A stretch of DNA of 64,000 nucleotides, taken from Antilocapra americana (Eukaryota; Chordata; Mammalia; Artiodactyla; Antilocapridae). Position 1 is the stretch's first letter. The number at the start of each line of letters is the position of its first letter. Below are positions 1 through 9,642 of the stretch, piece after piece. The DNA lies in the NCBI GenBank assembly GCA_007570785.1, contig ML660201.1, forward strand, positions 32,363,840 to 32,427,839, written 5' to 3'. Position numbers and translations under genes: made by a program. Below the pieces are notes generated by a model that searched no databases, was not told the DNA's origin, and saw only the letters and a program-made list of their open reading frames with translations.

Positions 1-252
1 CTGTTTGTTAAAGAGATACAACATTGTCAACATATTTATTGAATACCCAGTCTGTGCTTGGGTCAGGTAGGGTGCTCTTCTCTGGAACTGGCGTTTCAGT
101 GCTCCGCTCAGCATTATACCTTTCCACTCCACTCAGAACCCTGTCTTTGCCCACCCCATCCCCACCCAGAACCGCAGCAAGTTGAAAGAACCAGCTGCTG
201 GAAAAACAATAAACACCTACCTACCATACTGACTTCTCAAACTTCCATTTAG

Positions 253-437
253 ATCAGAGGTTGGTGAGCTACTCCCATTTCATAAAAGTTTTATTGGAAC
301 ACAGCCATGTCCATGCATTGTCTGTGGCTGCTTGCACGCTAACTAGCTGAATTGAGTGGTTGCTACAGAGTCTGTATGGTCTGCAAAGTATAAGATAATC
401 AGTGTGGTCTTTTATAGAAAATGTTTGGTGATCCCTA
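253..437 (+). mobile_element. Old hAT-type nonautonomous DNA transposon copy
   Basis: The stretch carries the mammalian repeat signature 'ttttattggaacacagccatg', then a 'gtctgtggctgcttgcacgctaactagctgaattgagt' type middle, and closes with a degraded 'tttggtgatccct'. The same family recurs at 28630-28855 and 31648-31863. It is heavily diverged, so it predates the ruminant-specific elements. I recognise the family by sequence but am not certain of its repeat-library name. Confidence 0.6.
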
Positions 438-445
438 ATTTAGAC

Positions 446-718
446 AAGCACTTTTTCATGTGAAACCAGGGTAGGGTGCTCATTTGCATATCCGATCTAA
501 ACAATTTGATTTCTCCTCGAACTGAATAGGTCCCACTTGTTATGATGGGGGTAGGAGAGAATGGTTCCAGTCAAATGATGATTTTTATTTTTATTTTTTT
601 CTCCCTTAATGCACTTTTTGGTTTGTGTTGATAAAGCTTCTATCCTGAATTTGTTAGTGGAGTTCTTGGTAATTTCTGTTTTTTCAGTAGGTCCATGGCC
701 TGCTTTCTTGGTGGCCAT
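446..718. other. Unassigned intronic sequence upstream of the L1
   Basis: I see no gene and no repeat family I can name. The minus strand has a 73-codon open frame starting at 718, but its 3' half is an A-rich low-complexity run and it matches no protein I know. It is the left flank of the L1 insertion. Confidence 0.4.
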
Positions 719-737
719 AATAAAGAAATAAAGATGA
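719..737. repeat. Left target-site duplication of the L1
   Basis: The 19-mer aataaagaaataaagatga here is repeated exactly at 6827-6845, just after the A-rich L1 tail. The motif is A-rich, so part of the match could be chance, but the non-A 3' end (gatga) also agrees and the right copy ends where BovB sequence begins. Confidence 0.7.
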
Positions 738-1244
738 TTTTGGACTGCTATAACACACTACCAGAGGCTGGGTGGCTTAGGAAAAGCAGAATCTTATTTC
801 TCACAGTTTGGGAGGCTGGGAAGTCCAAGATCAACATCCTGGAAGATTCAGTGTCTGCTCCTGCCTCATGAAAGGAAAATTGGGAAATCAAGATAAGGAG
901 ACTATCCTGTCTCCACCCCCACTCTCACCTGAGGGAGAGACACAGAACAGCCACACTTGTCTATGAGATTAAAAAGAAACTACTGGGACTCTAACTTCAA
1001 GGAGAGCCCAAGAACTGGGACAAAAAATGCCAAATGTTTAACAGGCATTTTCCCAGCTTGTTCAATACATCAGATCAGTCACTGAAAAAAGGAATGCCCC
1101 GCTTGATAGGATATGTATTTCTGACAATTGTCTGACTCTTTGCAACCCCATGGACTGTAGCCTACCAACTCCTCTGTCCATTGAATTCTCCAGGGTGTCC
1201 CTCACTGTGAAGAAACTTCTCATCACTAAACTAGAGGTTCTGCC
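738..1244 (+). repeat. Chimeric 5' leader of the L1: old repeat plus SINE-like piece
   Basis: From 738 to about 900 the sequence resembles an old mammalian repeat ('gaggctgggtggctta', 'ctcacagtttgggaggctgg'). At about 1125-1190 it resembles the 3' part of an antisense Bov-tA ('gactctttgcaaccccatgg'). Neither is standard L1 body. If the flanking duplications are real, this block moved with the L1, either as a 5' transduction or as part of a subfamily 5' UTR. If they are chance, it is older flank. Confidence 0.5.
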
Positions 1245-1691
1245 ACCATCAGTGCAGAGATAAAAGAGCCCTGAGGCTACTGGAAGACAGGAGACTAAAC
1301 CCAGACCCTGAGAATTCCAGAAAACTCCTGGATCCAAGGGTTAATTAATCGATAGGAACTCATCAACCTCCTCCATACCAAAACTGAAATTAATCAACCC
1401 CCAAGGGCCAACAAGCTCCAGAGTAAGATATACCAAGCAAATTCACCAGCAACGTAGGAACACTGCCAGGACCTTCAATACACAGGTTGCCCAAGGTCAA
1501 ACCAAGTCCACCGACACCTCAAATCTCTTTACTGGACACTCCATTGTTAGTTACAGTGAGGAAACCCAGATCCACCCACCAGAACACCACACAAGCTTTC
1601 CCACCCAGGAAACTTCTACAAACCACACATCTAACCCCTCCCATAGTGAGGAACCCCCACAATAAAGGGGCAACACAGCAAGATAAACAAG
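1245..1691 (+). promoter_or_regulatory. L1 5' UTR (likely internal promoter region)
   Basis: The sequence has the layout of the 3' portion of the bovine L1 5' UTR: an AC-rich leader with 'gactaaacccagaccctgag' and 'ccaacaagctccag', running into the ORF1 start. Sense-strand L1 5' UTRs carry the internal Pol II promoter. I cannot place the transcription start. An 82-codon open frame at 1487-1735 overlaps ORF1 in another frame and is not supported as a gene. Confidence 0.65.
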
Positions 1692-2618
1692 ATGAAAAAG
1701 CAGAGAAATACCCAGCAAGTAAAAGAACAGGATAAATACCCCCTAGACCAAACAAAAGACGAAGAGATAGGATGTCTACCTGACAAAGAATTCCGAATAA
1801 AGATAGTGAATATGATCCAAAACCTGGAAAATAAGTTAGAGCTGCAGTTCAATAACCTGCAGGCAAGGATTGAGAAGATGCAGGTAAGCTTTAACAAGGA
1901 CATAGAAGAAATGAAAAAGAGTCAAAATACAATAAATAATGCAATAAATGAGATCAAAAACACCCTGGAGGGAACCAACAGTAGAATAACAGAGATAGAA
2001 GACAGGATAAGTGAGGTAGAAGACAGAATGGCAGAAATAAATGAAACAGAAAGGAAAAATGAAAAAAGAATTAAAAGAAATGAGGACAATCTTAGAGACC
2101 TCTGGGACAATATTAAACGCACCAATATTCGAATCATAGGAGTCCCAGAAGAAGAAGACAATAAGAAAGACCATCAGAAAATCCTTGAAGAGATAATTGT
2201 TGAAAATTTCCCTAAATTGGGGAAGCAAATAGCCACTCAGGTCCAAGAAACACAGAGAGTCCCAAATAGAATGAACCCCAAATGGAACACCCCAAGACAC
2301 ATATTAATCAAATTAACAAATATCAAATACAAAGACCAAATATTAAAAGCAGCAAGGGAGAAGCAAAAAATAACTCACAAGGGGAATCCCATAAGGATAA
2401 CAGCTGATCTCTCAACAGAAACGCTTCAGGCCAGAAGGGAATGGCAGAGCATTCTTAAAGTGATGGAAGAAAACAATCTACAACCCCGATTACTGTACCC
2501 AGCAAGGATCTCATTCAAATTTGAAGGAGAATTCAAAATTTTCTCAGACAAGCAGAAACTGAGAGAATTCAGCAACACCAAACCAGCCCTCCAACGAATG
2601 CTAAAGGAACTTGCCTAG
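1692..2618 (+). CDS. L1 ORF1 protein (RNA-binding chaperone)
   Basis: The 308-aa open frame encodes the L1 RNP RNA-binding protein, which trimerises and coats L1 RNA in the cytoplasm. Residues about 35-140 form a charged heptad-like coiled coil rich in E/K/N/I. It is followed by the RRM-like core with NIRIIGVPEEED (near 155), then a C-terminal domain with 'PRHILIKL', 'AAREKQKITHKG' and 'ARREWQSILKVM'. The start MKKQRNTQQVKEQDK fits the family start as I know it. Length is somewhat below human ORF1p (338 aa), as expected for ruminant L1. There is no internal stop or frameshift. ORF2 starts 51 bp after the stop. Confidence 0.93.
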   Translation: MKKQRNTQQVKEQDKYPLDQTKDEEIGCLPDKEFRIKIVNMIQNLENKLELQFNNLQARIEKMQVSFNKDIEEMKKSQNTINNAINEIKNTLEGTNSRITEIEDRISEVEDRMAEINETERKNEKRIKRNEDNLRDLWDNIKRTNIRIIGVPEEEDNKKDHQKILEEIIVENFPKLGKQIATQVQETQRVPNRMNPKWNTPRHILIKLTNIKYKDQILKAAREKQKITHKGNPIRITADLSTETLQARREWQSILKVMEENNLQPRLLYPARISFKFEGEFKIFSDKQKLREFSNTKPALQRMLKELA

Positions 2619-2669
2619 ATAGGAAACATGGATGGGATAGATAATCTGGAACCCAAAACAATAAAATAA

Positions 2670-5600
2670 ATGGCAACGGGACCATACTTATCAATAATTA
2701 CCTTAAATGTAAACGGGCTAAATGCCCCAACCAAAAGACAAAGATTGGCCGACTGGATACAGAAACAAGATCCCTATATATGTTGTCTACAAGAGACCCA
2801 CCTCACACCTAGGGACACATATAGACTGAAAGTTAAAGGCTGGAAAAAGATATTCCATGCGAATAAAGACCAAAAGAAAGCAGGAGTGGCAATACTCATA
2901 TCAGATAAAGTAGACTTTAAAATAAAGGCAGTGAAAAGAGATAAAGAAGGACATTACATAATGATCAAAGGATCAATCCAGGAAGAAGAAACAACAATTA
3001 TAAATATTTATGCACCTAACATAGGAGCTCCACAATATGTAAGGCAAATGCTAACAAGTATGAAAGGGGAAATCAACAACAACACAATAATAGTGGGAGA
3101 CTTTAATACACCACTCACACCAATGGATAGATCAACTAGACAGAAAAGTAACAAGGAAATTCAAACTTTAAATGATACAATAGATCAACTAGACCTAATT
3201 GATATCTATAGGTCATTCCACCCCAAAACAAGGAATTTCACTTTTTTCTCAAGTGCACACGGGACCTTCTCCAGAATAGATCACATCCTGGGCCATAAAT
3301 CTAACCTTGATAAATTCAAAAATATTGAAATCATCCCAAGCATCTTTTCTGACCACAATGCAGTGAGATTAGATATCAATTATAGGAGAAAACCTTTCAA
3401 AACTTCCAACATATGGAGGCTCAACAACACACTGCTGAATAACCAACAAATCACAGAAGAAATCAAAACTGAAATTCAGTTATGCATGGAAACGAATGAA
3501 AATGAAAACACAACAGCCCAAAACCTATGGGACACTGTGAAAGCAATGCTAAGGGGAAAGTTCATAGCAATACAAGCTCACCTCAGGAAACAAGAAAAAA
3601 ATCAAATAAATGACCTGACTTTACACCTAAAGCAACTAGAAAAGGAAGAGATGCAGAAGCCCAGGTCTAGTAGAAGGAAAGAAATCTTAAAGATCAGGGC
3701 AGAAATAAATGCAAAGGAAACAAAAGTCACCATAGCAAAAATCAACCAAGCCAAAAGCTGGTTCTTTGAGAAGATAAATAAAATTGACAAACCATTAGCC
3801 AGACTCATCAAGAAACAAAGGGAGAAGAACCAAATCAACAGAATTAGAAATGAAAACGGAGAGATCACAACAGAAAACACAGAAATACAAAGGATCATAA
3901 GAGACTATTATCAGCAACTATATGCAAATAAACTGGACAATTTGGATGAAATGGACAAATTCCTAGAAAAGTACAACTTTCCAAGACTAAACCAGGAAGA
4001 GATAGATAATATTAATAGACCCATCACAAGCATGGAAATTGAAACCGTAATCAGAAATCTTCCAAAAAACAAAAGCCCAGGACCAGATGGCTTCACAGCT
4101 GAATTCTACCAAAAATTTAGAGAAGAGCTAACACCTATTCTACTCAAACTCTTCCAGAAAATTGCAGACGAAGGTAAACTTCCAAACTCATTCTATGAGG
4201 CCTCCATCACCCTAATTCCAAAACCTGGCAAAGATGCCACAAAAAAAGAAAACTACAGGCCAATATCACTGATGAACTTAGACGCAAAAATCCTCAACAA
4301 AATTCTAGCAAATAGAATCCAACAACACATCAAAAAGATCATACATCATGATCAAGTAGGCTTTATCCCAGGGATGCAAGGATTCTTCAATATTCGTAAA
4401 TCAATCAATGTAATACACCACATTAACAAATTGAAAAATAAAAATCACATGATTATCTCAATAGATGCAGAGAAAGCCTTTGACAAAATTCAACATCCAT
4501 TTATGATAAAAACCCTCCAAAAAGTAGGAATAGAAGGAACATACCTCAACATAATAAAAGCTATATATGACAAACCCACAGCAAACATTATCCTCAATGG
4601 TGAAAAGCTGGAAGCATTCCCCCTGAAATCAGGAACAAGACAAGGGTGCCCACTCTCACCACTACTTTTCAACATAGTTTTGGAAGTCTTGGCCACAGCA
4701 ATCAGAGCAGATAAAGAAATCAAAGGAATCCAGATTGGAAAAGAAGAAGTAAAACTCTCTCTGTTTGCAGATGACATGATCCTCTATATTGAAAACCCTA
4801 AAGACTCTACGAGAAAATTACTAGAGCTCATCAGTGAATATAGCAAAGTTTCAGGATACAAAATCAACACACAGAAATCCCTGGCATTCCTATACACTAA
4901 CAGTGAGAAATCAGAAAGAGAAATTAAGGAAACAATTCCATTCACCATCGAAACAAAAAGAATAAAATACTTAGGAGTATTTCTACCTAAAGAATCAAAA
5001 GACTTGTATATAGAAAACTATAAAACACTGATGAAAGAAATCAAGGAGGACACAAACAGATGGAGAAATGTGCCGTGTTCGTGGATTGGAAGAATCAATA
5101 TAGTGAAAATGAGTATACTACCTAAAGCAATCTATAGATTCAATGCAATTCCTATCAAGCTACCAGAGGTCTTCTTCAAAGAATTAGAACAAATAATTTC
5201 TCAATTTGTATGGAAATACAAAAAACCTCGTATAGCCAAAGCAATCTTGAGAAAGAAGAATGGAACTGGCGGAATCAACCTACCTGACTTTAGGCTATAC
5301 TACAAATCCACAGTCATTAAGACAGTATGGTACTGGCACAAAGACAGAAACATAGATCAATGGAACAGAATAGAAAGCCCAGAGATAAATCCACGCATCT
5401 ATGGACACCTTATCTTTGACAAAGGAGGCAAGAATATACAATGGAGAAAAGACAACCTCTTTAACAAGTGGTGCTGGGAAAACTGGACAGCCACTTGTAA
5501 AAGAATGAAACTAGATCACTTTCTAACACCATACACAAAGATAAACTCAAAATGGATCAAAGATCTAAGCATAAGACCAGAAACTATAAAACTCCTAGAG

Positions 5601-6488
5601 GATAACATAGGCAAAACACTCTCTGCCATAACCCAAAGCGGGATACTCCATGACCCACCTCCCAGAATATTGGAAATAAAAACACGAATAAACAAATGGG
5701 ACCTAATTAAAATGAAAAGCTTTTGCACAACAAAGGAAACTATAAGCAAGGTGAAAAGACAGCCTTCAGAATGGGAGAAAATAATAGCCAATGAAACAAC
5801 AGACAAACAATTAATCTCAAAAATATACAAACAACTCCTGCAGCTCCATTCTAGAAAAATAAACAACCCAATTAAAAAGTGGGCCAAAGAACTTAACAGA
5901 CATTTCTCCAAAGAAGATATAAAAATGGCTAACAAACACATGAAAAGATGTTCAACATCACTCATTATCAGAGAAATGCAAATCAAAACTACAATGAGGT
6001 ACCACTTTACACCAGTCAGAATGGCTGCCATCCAAAAGTCTACAAGCAATAAATGCTGGAGAGGATGTGGAGAAAAGGGAACCCTCTTACACTGTTGGTG
6101 GGAATGCAAACTAGTACAGCCACTATGGAAAACAGTGTGGAGGTTCCTTAAAAAGCTGCAAATAGACCTGCCATATGACCCGGCAATCCCACTGCTGGGC
6201 ATATACACCGAGGAAACCAGAATTGAAAGAGCCACGTGCACCCCAATGTTCATCGCTGCATTGTTTACAATAGCCAGGACATGGAAGCAACCTAGATGCC
6301 CATCAACTGACAAATGGATAAGAAAGCTGTGGTACATATACACAATGGAATATTACTCAGCAGTAAAAAAAAATTCATTTGAAGCAATTCTACTCAGATG
6401 GACAAAACTGGAGCCCATTATCCAGAGTGAAGTAAGCCAGAAGCAAAAACAACAATATAGTATATTAACGCATATATATGGAATTTAG
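2670..6488 (+). CDS. L1 ORF2 protein (endonuclease and reverse transcriptase)
   Basis: The 1272-aa open frame is close to the full family length (human about 1275). The N-terminal APE-like endonuclease keeps LNVNGLN, LQETHL with its catalytic Glu, VGDFNTP and the SDH motif (FSDHNAV). The reverse transcriptase keeps the fingers region, '[13 protein letters not shown]', '[12 protein letters not shown]', '[14 protein letters not shown]' and the catalytic FADD. The C-terminal Cys/His motif [18 protein letters not shown] is present. The end (ILTHIYGI) matches the usual bovine terminus. The protein nicks the target and reverse-transcribes its own RNA there. All catalytic motifs I checked are present and no frame break is seen. 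Confidence 0.95.
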   Translation: MATGPYLSIITLNVNGLNAPTKRQRLADWIQKQDPYICCLQETHLTPRDTYRLKVKGWKKIFHANKDQKKAGVAILISDKVDFKIKAVKRDKEGHYIMIKGSIQEEETTIINIYAPNIGAPQYVRQMLTSMKGEINNNTIIVGDFNTPLTPMDRSTRQKSNKEIQTLNDTIDQLDLIDIYRSFHPKTRNFTFFSSAHGTFSRIDHILGHKSNLDKFKNIEIIPSIFSDHNAVRLDINYRRKPFKTSNIWRLNNTLLNNQQITEEIKTEIQLCMETNENENTTAQNLWDTVKAMLRGKFIAIQAHLRKQEKNQINDLTLHLKQLEKEEMQKPRSSRRKEILKIRAEINAKETKVTIAKINQAKSWFFEKINKIDKPLARLIKKQREKNQINRIRNENGEITTENTEIQRIIRDYYQQLYANKLDNLDEMDKFLEKYNFPRLNQEEIDNINRPITSMEIETVIRNLPKNKSPGPDGFTAEFYQKFREELTPILLKLFQKIADEGKLPNSFYEASITLIPKPGKDATKKENYRPISLMNLDAKILNKILANRIQQHIKKIIHHDQVGFIPGMQGFFNIRKSINVIHHINKLKNKNHMIISIDAEKAFDKIQHPFMIKTLQKVGIEGTYLNIIKAIYDKPTANIILNGEKLEAFPLKSGTRQGCPLSPLLFNIVLEVLATAIRADKEIKGIQIGKEEVKLSLFADDMILYIENPKDSTRKLLELISEYSKVSGYKINTQKSLAFLYTNSEKSEREIKETIPFTIETKRIKYLGVFLPKESKDLYIENYKTLMKEIKEDTNRWRNVPCSWIGRINIVKMSILPKAIYRFNAIPIKLPEVFFKELEQIISQFVWKYKKPRIAKAILRKKNGTGGINLPDFRLYYKSTVIKTVWYWHKDRNIDQWNRIESPEINPRIYGHLIFDKGGKNIQWRKDNLFNKWCWENWTATCKRMKLDHFLTPYTKINSKWIKDLSIRPETIKLLEDNIGKTLSAITQSGILHDPPPRILEIKTRINKWDLIKMKSFCTTKETISKVKRQPSEWEKIIANETTDKQLISKIYKQLLQLHSRKINNPIKKWAKELNRHFSKEDIKMANKHMKRCSTSLIIREMQIKTTMRYHFTPVRMAAIQKSTSNKCWRGCGEKGTLLHCWWECKLVQPLWKTVWRFLKKLQIDLPYDPAIPLLGIYTEETRIERATCTPMFIAALFTIARTWKQPRCPSTDKWIRKLWYIYTMEYYSAVKKNSFEAILLRWTKLEPIIQSEVSQKQKQQYSILTHIYGI

Positions 6489-6763
6489 AAAGACGGTAAC
6501 GAGAACCCAACATACGAGACAGCAAAAGGAACGCAGATGTATAGAATAGACTCGTGGACTTTGTGGATGAGTGTAAGGGTGGGATGATATGGGAGAAGGG
6601 CATTGAAGCATGTTAATTTTCATATGTCTAGTCTATCGCCAGCCCAGGACTGATGCTCGGGGCTGGTGCAGCGAGATTTCCTGGCGGGGGGAGGGAAGAG
6701 GGAGGCGGGTTCCGGAGGGGAAGCATATGTAAACCCATGGTGATATCATGACAATGTATGGCA
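6489..6763 (+). other. L1 3' UTR with G-rich polypurine tract
   Basis: The segment lies between the ORF2 stop and the A-rich tail. At 6686-6709 there are four G-runs of three or more separated by 1-5 bases, a G-quadruplex pattern like the one known in L1 3' UTRs. The last 40 bases ('ggtgatatcatgacaatgta', 'tggcaaaaacaattaaa') are the same 3' end found antisense at 42391-42476, which dates that insertion to a related L1 source. Confidence 0.8.
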
Positions 6764-6826
6764 AAAACAATTAAAAAAAAATAATAAATAAAAGAAAAAA
6801 ATAAAATAAAATAAAATAAAATAAAA

Positions 6827-6845
6827 AATAAAGAAATAAAGATGA
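6827..6845. repeat. Right target-site duplication of the L1
   Basis: Exact copy of 719-737. It directly abuts BovB sequence starting at about 6846, so the L1 appears to have landed at the 5' junction of an older BovB. Confidence 0.7.
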
Positions 6846-7283
6846 AACTATGGTTTTTCCAGTAGTCATGCACGGATGGGAGAGTTGGGCCATAAACAAG
6901 GCTGAGAGCTGAAGAATTGATGCTTTTGAATTGTGGTGCTGGAGAAGACGATTGAAAGTGCCCTGGATAGCAAGATCAGACTAGTCGGTCCTAAAGGAAA
7001 CCGACCCTGAATATTCATTGACAGGACTGATGCTGAAGCTGAAACTTCAGTACTTGGGCCACCTGCTGCAAAGAGCTAACTAATTGGAAAAGACCCTGAT
7101 GCTGGGAAAGATGGAGGGTAGAAAAGGGCGACAGAGGATGAGATGGTTGGATGGCATCACCCATTCAGTGAATATGAGTTTGAACAAATTCCGGGAGATC
7201 ATGAAGGACAGGGAAGCCTGGCGTGCTGCAGTCCATGGGGTTGCAGAGTTGGACATGACTTAGTGACTGAACAACAACAATAA
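6846..7283 (+). mobile_element. 5'-truncated BovB LINE, 3' end
   Basis: The sequence matches the C-terminal coding end and tail of BovB, an RTE-type LINE of ruminants. It begins in the segment encoding 'MVFPVVMYGCESWTIKKAE'-like sequence and includes the purine-rich 'GRRRR' region and the end '[12 protein letters not shown]'. It closes with the (ACA)n tail at about 7270. Stops and indels make it noncoding. As usual for BovB, the 5' part is missing. Confidence 0.85.
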
Positions 7284-7299
7284 CATAAGACTAGAAATA

Positions 7300-7515
7300 A
7301 CAGGTGATGATTACTAGTACAAAGCACCAGGTTATGTACTTTGTATGCCTCATAGGCTTACCTGTCATAGCAAGTTGGTCTTCCCCTATTTTCATATGGG
7401 GAACCCAAGGCCCAAATATGAGACGCCCAAGGTCTCCCAGTTTAGGAGGAGGACAGGGTTTCCAACTCAAATATCTTGACCTGAGTCTAGTCATAACCCT
7501 TATGCATCAGAGGCT
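7300..7515 (-). repeat. MIR SINE, antisense, diverged
   Basis: The MIR core appears in antisense order: 'cccctattttcatatgggga', then 'ggcccaaatatgagacgccc' and 'aaggtctcccagtttagga'. It is a weak, old match. Confidence 0.45.
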
Positions 7516-7543
7516 TTTGATTATTGATGTGTTGCTGTGGTTT

Positions 7544-7564
7544 CTGTTTTCCCCATATGTTTTA
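7544..7564. repeat. Left target-site duplication of the PLPBP retrocopy
   Basis: A 21-bp sequence starting ctgttttccc and ending gtttta is repeated without mismatch at 9622-9642. The length and perfect identity are typical of L1-mediated retroposition and point to a recent event. Confidence 0.93.
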
Positions 7565-9621
7565 TTTATTTTTTTATTTTATTTTTTTTTTAATTCAAAC
7601 TCACATTTTTATTTAATAGATGCTGAATTATCACACCAGAGCTTTGATCGCAACAGTATAGGAATCTTAATGGTTTGTTTTACAAAATTGCATTTGGCAG
7701 CAGCATCATGGGAGTTGTTTTCATACGGTTAAAAGACTGGGGTTTGAATAAATAAGAAAAACCTACCTAAAAAACAAATGACGACCCAGACTACAGCCAT
7801 CTGTCATGACTGCTCGAGAATTGTGCTTTCTGGGTTTTGAAGAGCTAGCTACTGTTAACAATCTAGAGTTGCAAAATCCTGGCTTATAAATACAGTTGGG
7901 AGGGGAAGCTATAAATGCGCCTAAAAAGTACTCCCAGGAGTAGGACCCTCAAAGCCAGGTCTTGTTGAAACTGTGAGCCTGAACTGGCTTTGGAGGAATC
8001 TTTAATTTCTGGGGAGCTACTGGAGATCCACTGGTGTTTGATATGAAATCACCACAGCGAGGACCATGTTCGGGGGGGGGAATCATATCTTTTGACTCTC
8101 ATCACCACAAAGCCCTGGGGAAAAGCTCAAAGTTCTGTCTCTGGAGGGGATGGTAGTAAGGCCCGAGGCCTGCTCATGGTAGTCGCCCTGTAATTTTCAG
8201 GGTCACAGGGTGGTTGATGGATGACACAGCTCACATCGGCCACAATATGGGTGTGCAGGATTAACTCGAGTTGGGTCCTGGAGTTACCCAAACTGCCATC
8301 TGGAGTGGAGACCGATGTTAACTGGGTGGGATGGAAACGGGGGGTGGGGGACAGAGACCATGCTGCTCCCGAGTGGCAGAGGTGACCGCTCTGTGGGGTT
8401 TGTACGGAGTTGGCAACAGGGATTTTCTATCCAAGAGGATGATGAGGTGGAATCCTTCTGACTGTGGCCACTACAGGCAATACTTGGGAAACACATTCCT
8501 GGGCAAAGTTTAAGCCTGAACTCAATTCCTGGCCATGGCCTAGGAATCTAATCTGCAGAAACGTCTGGATTCCTCAAATCCAGTCCAAAGCCACTGCCTG
8601 CAGCTAGCTTCCAGTGTCAGACACTAAGACGCTTCCCATCCACACACATTGCCCTGGGCGTGCTCTCGCCAGGTTCCCAGGAGGGCGTGGTGGTGCGGTG
8701 ACTTGGGGCCCGTGGAAGGTGGAGGCCCAGGTGAGCGCACAGTGAGTCTTCCTGGATCTGGCCTCGGGTCAGTGTGCCTGGGCCACCTCCTCCGGGGCCT
8801 TCAGCTCTGCTGTGGGCTTGTCCAGGGCCGCTTTCTTGGAGTAATCTCGCTCTCCAAAAATGGTGCTTCCGATGCGGACGTTTGTAGATCCCACTTCAAT
8901 CGCGTGCTGGAAGTCCACGGACATGCCCATGCTCAGCTCCACCTGGTCAGGAGGGATGCCCAGCTTCCTGCACAGCTCCTCCTGGAGGGACAGCAACACC
9001 TGGAAGTCCGGGTTCGGTCCTTGACTAAGATCGTGCCCAAAGCTCCCGACGGTCATCAGCCCCACAAACTCCAGGCTAGGGCACTTGGCGTTGATGTGTT
9101 CCACCAGGGCCACTGTCTCTGCAGGGGGCAGGCCGTGTTTGCTCTCCTCTCCACTGGTATTTATCTGGACCATGACCTTTAACCTTTCGGGGGAACCTTT
9201 TTTCTGCCACGCACTGTTCACTTTGTCGGCCAGCTTCACAGAATCGACGGTCTCCAGCATGGAGAGGTTGGGGACAGCCATCAATTTGTTGACATTCTGT
9301 TTCTGTAGATGGCCAATGAAGTGCCATTTGATCTCAGGACACGAAGACAGAATCTGAGGATTTGATGCTTTTTCAAGTAGTTCCTGAACATAGTTCTCCC
9401 CGAAAGTGCGTTGTCCGTGACTATAGGCCTCCATCACCATGTCTGCAGGTTTGGTTTTGCTGACCGCTACTAGCCGGGGCTGGATGGCTGGGAGTTCCCG
9501 CGGCCGCCGCGCCACCGCCTGCTGCACGCGCTCGTTCACTGCTCGCAGAGCGAAGCCGATCCCCAGCTCCGCCGACATGCCGCCAGCTTTCCACATCCCC
9601 CAGGGCCCGACGTGGAGCCCC
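7565..9621 (-). mobile_element. PLPBP: Full-length processed retrocopy of PLPBP (PROSC) mRNA
   Basis: The unit reads on the minus strand. It has a 25-base 5' UTR (9621-9597), an intronless coding region (9596-8769), a 3' UTR of about 1.2 kb down to about 7592, and a poly(A) tract seen as T-rich 7565-7591. AATAAA (7613-7608 on the minus strand) sits about 16 bases before the tract. Perfect 21-bp duplications flank it, so this is LINE-driven retroposition of a spliced transcript. It sits antisense in a MAGI1 intron. CpG-rich sequence near 9495-9540 is still largely intact, consistent with a young copy. Confidence 0.95.
8769..9596 (-). CDS. PLPBP: PLPBP-like pyridoxal phosphate homeostasis protein, intact retrocopy frame
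   Basis: The 275-aa frame has the same length as human PLPBP and runs end to end without stop or frameshift. The family (YggS/PROSC) is a single-domain fold-type III PLP-binding protein that buffers cellular pyridoxal phosphate. The PLP lysine is present in LVAVSKTKP (K47). Also present are '[18 protein letters not shown]', [36 protein letters not shown] and [15 protein letters not shown], which line the cofactor site. The start at 9596 matches the known MW-start of the family. No CpG-island promoter of its own is evident beyond the short 5' UTR. It may be a retrogene or a young processed pseudogene; expression is unknown. Confidence 0.85.
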   Translation of the reverse strand: MWKAGGMSAELGIGFALRAVNERVQQAVARRPRELPAIQPRLVAVSKTKPADMVMEAYSHGQRTFGENYVQELLEKASNPQILSSCPEIKWHFIGHLQKQNVNKLMAVPNLSMLETVDSVKLADKVNSAWQKKGSPERLKVMVQINTSGEESKHGLPPAETVALVEHINAKCPSLEFVGLMTVGSFGHDLSQGPNPDFQVLLSLQEELCRKLGIPPDQVELSMGMSVDFQHAIEVGSTNVRIGSTIFGERDYSKKAALDKPTAELKAPEEVAQAH

Positions 9622-9642
9622 CTGTTTTCCCCATATGTTTTA
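9622..9642. repeat. Right target-site duplication of the PLPBP retrocopy
   Basis: Exact copy of 7544-7564. It directly follows the 5' end of the retrocopied mRNA, so the insertion is complete at its 5' side. Confidence 0.93.

Larger units (their letters stand above)
738..6826 (+). mobile_element. Long L1 retrotransposon (bovine L1 type) with both ORFs open
   Basis: This is a LINE-1 on the same strand as the host gene. Order: 5' leader 738-1691, ORF1 1692-2618, 51-bp spacer, ORF2 2670-6488, 3' UTR 6489-6763, and an A-rich tail to 6826 with repeated ATAAA units. It lies between perfect 19-bp direct repeats. The L1 5' UTR is recognisable from about 1245; 738-1244 looks like other repeat material and may be a 5' transduction. 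Neither ORF has a premature stop, which is unusual for a genomic L1. The copy is therefore young and possibly mobile, but its activity cannot be judged from sequence alone. Confidence 0.92.

Noticed and set aside
497..718. 73-codon minus-strand frame starting MATKKAGHGP
   Set aside because: No recognised family; the second half is A-rich low-complexity sequence. No poly(A), exon or duplication evidence supports a gene.
5516..6343. 275-codon minus-strand frame
   Set aside because: Shadow of L1 ORF2; hydrophobic composition comes from reading A-rich coding sequence backwards.
8649..9182. 177-codon plus-strand frame
   Set aside because: It is the opposite strand of the PLPBP retrocopy. Its length reflects GC-rich codons of the true frame.
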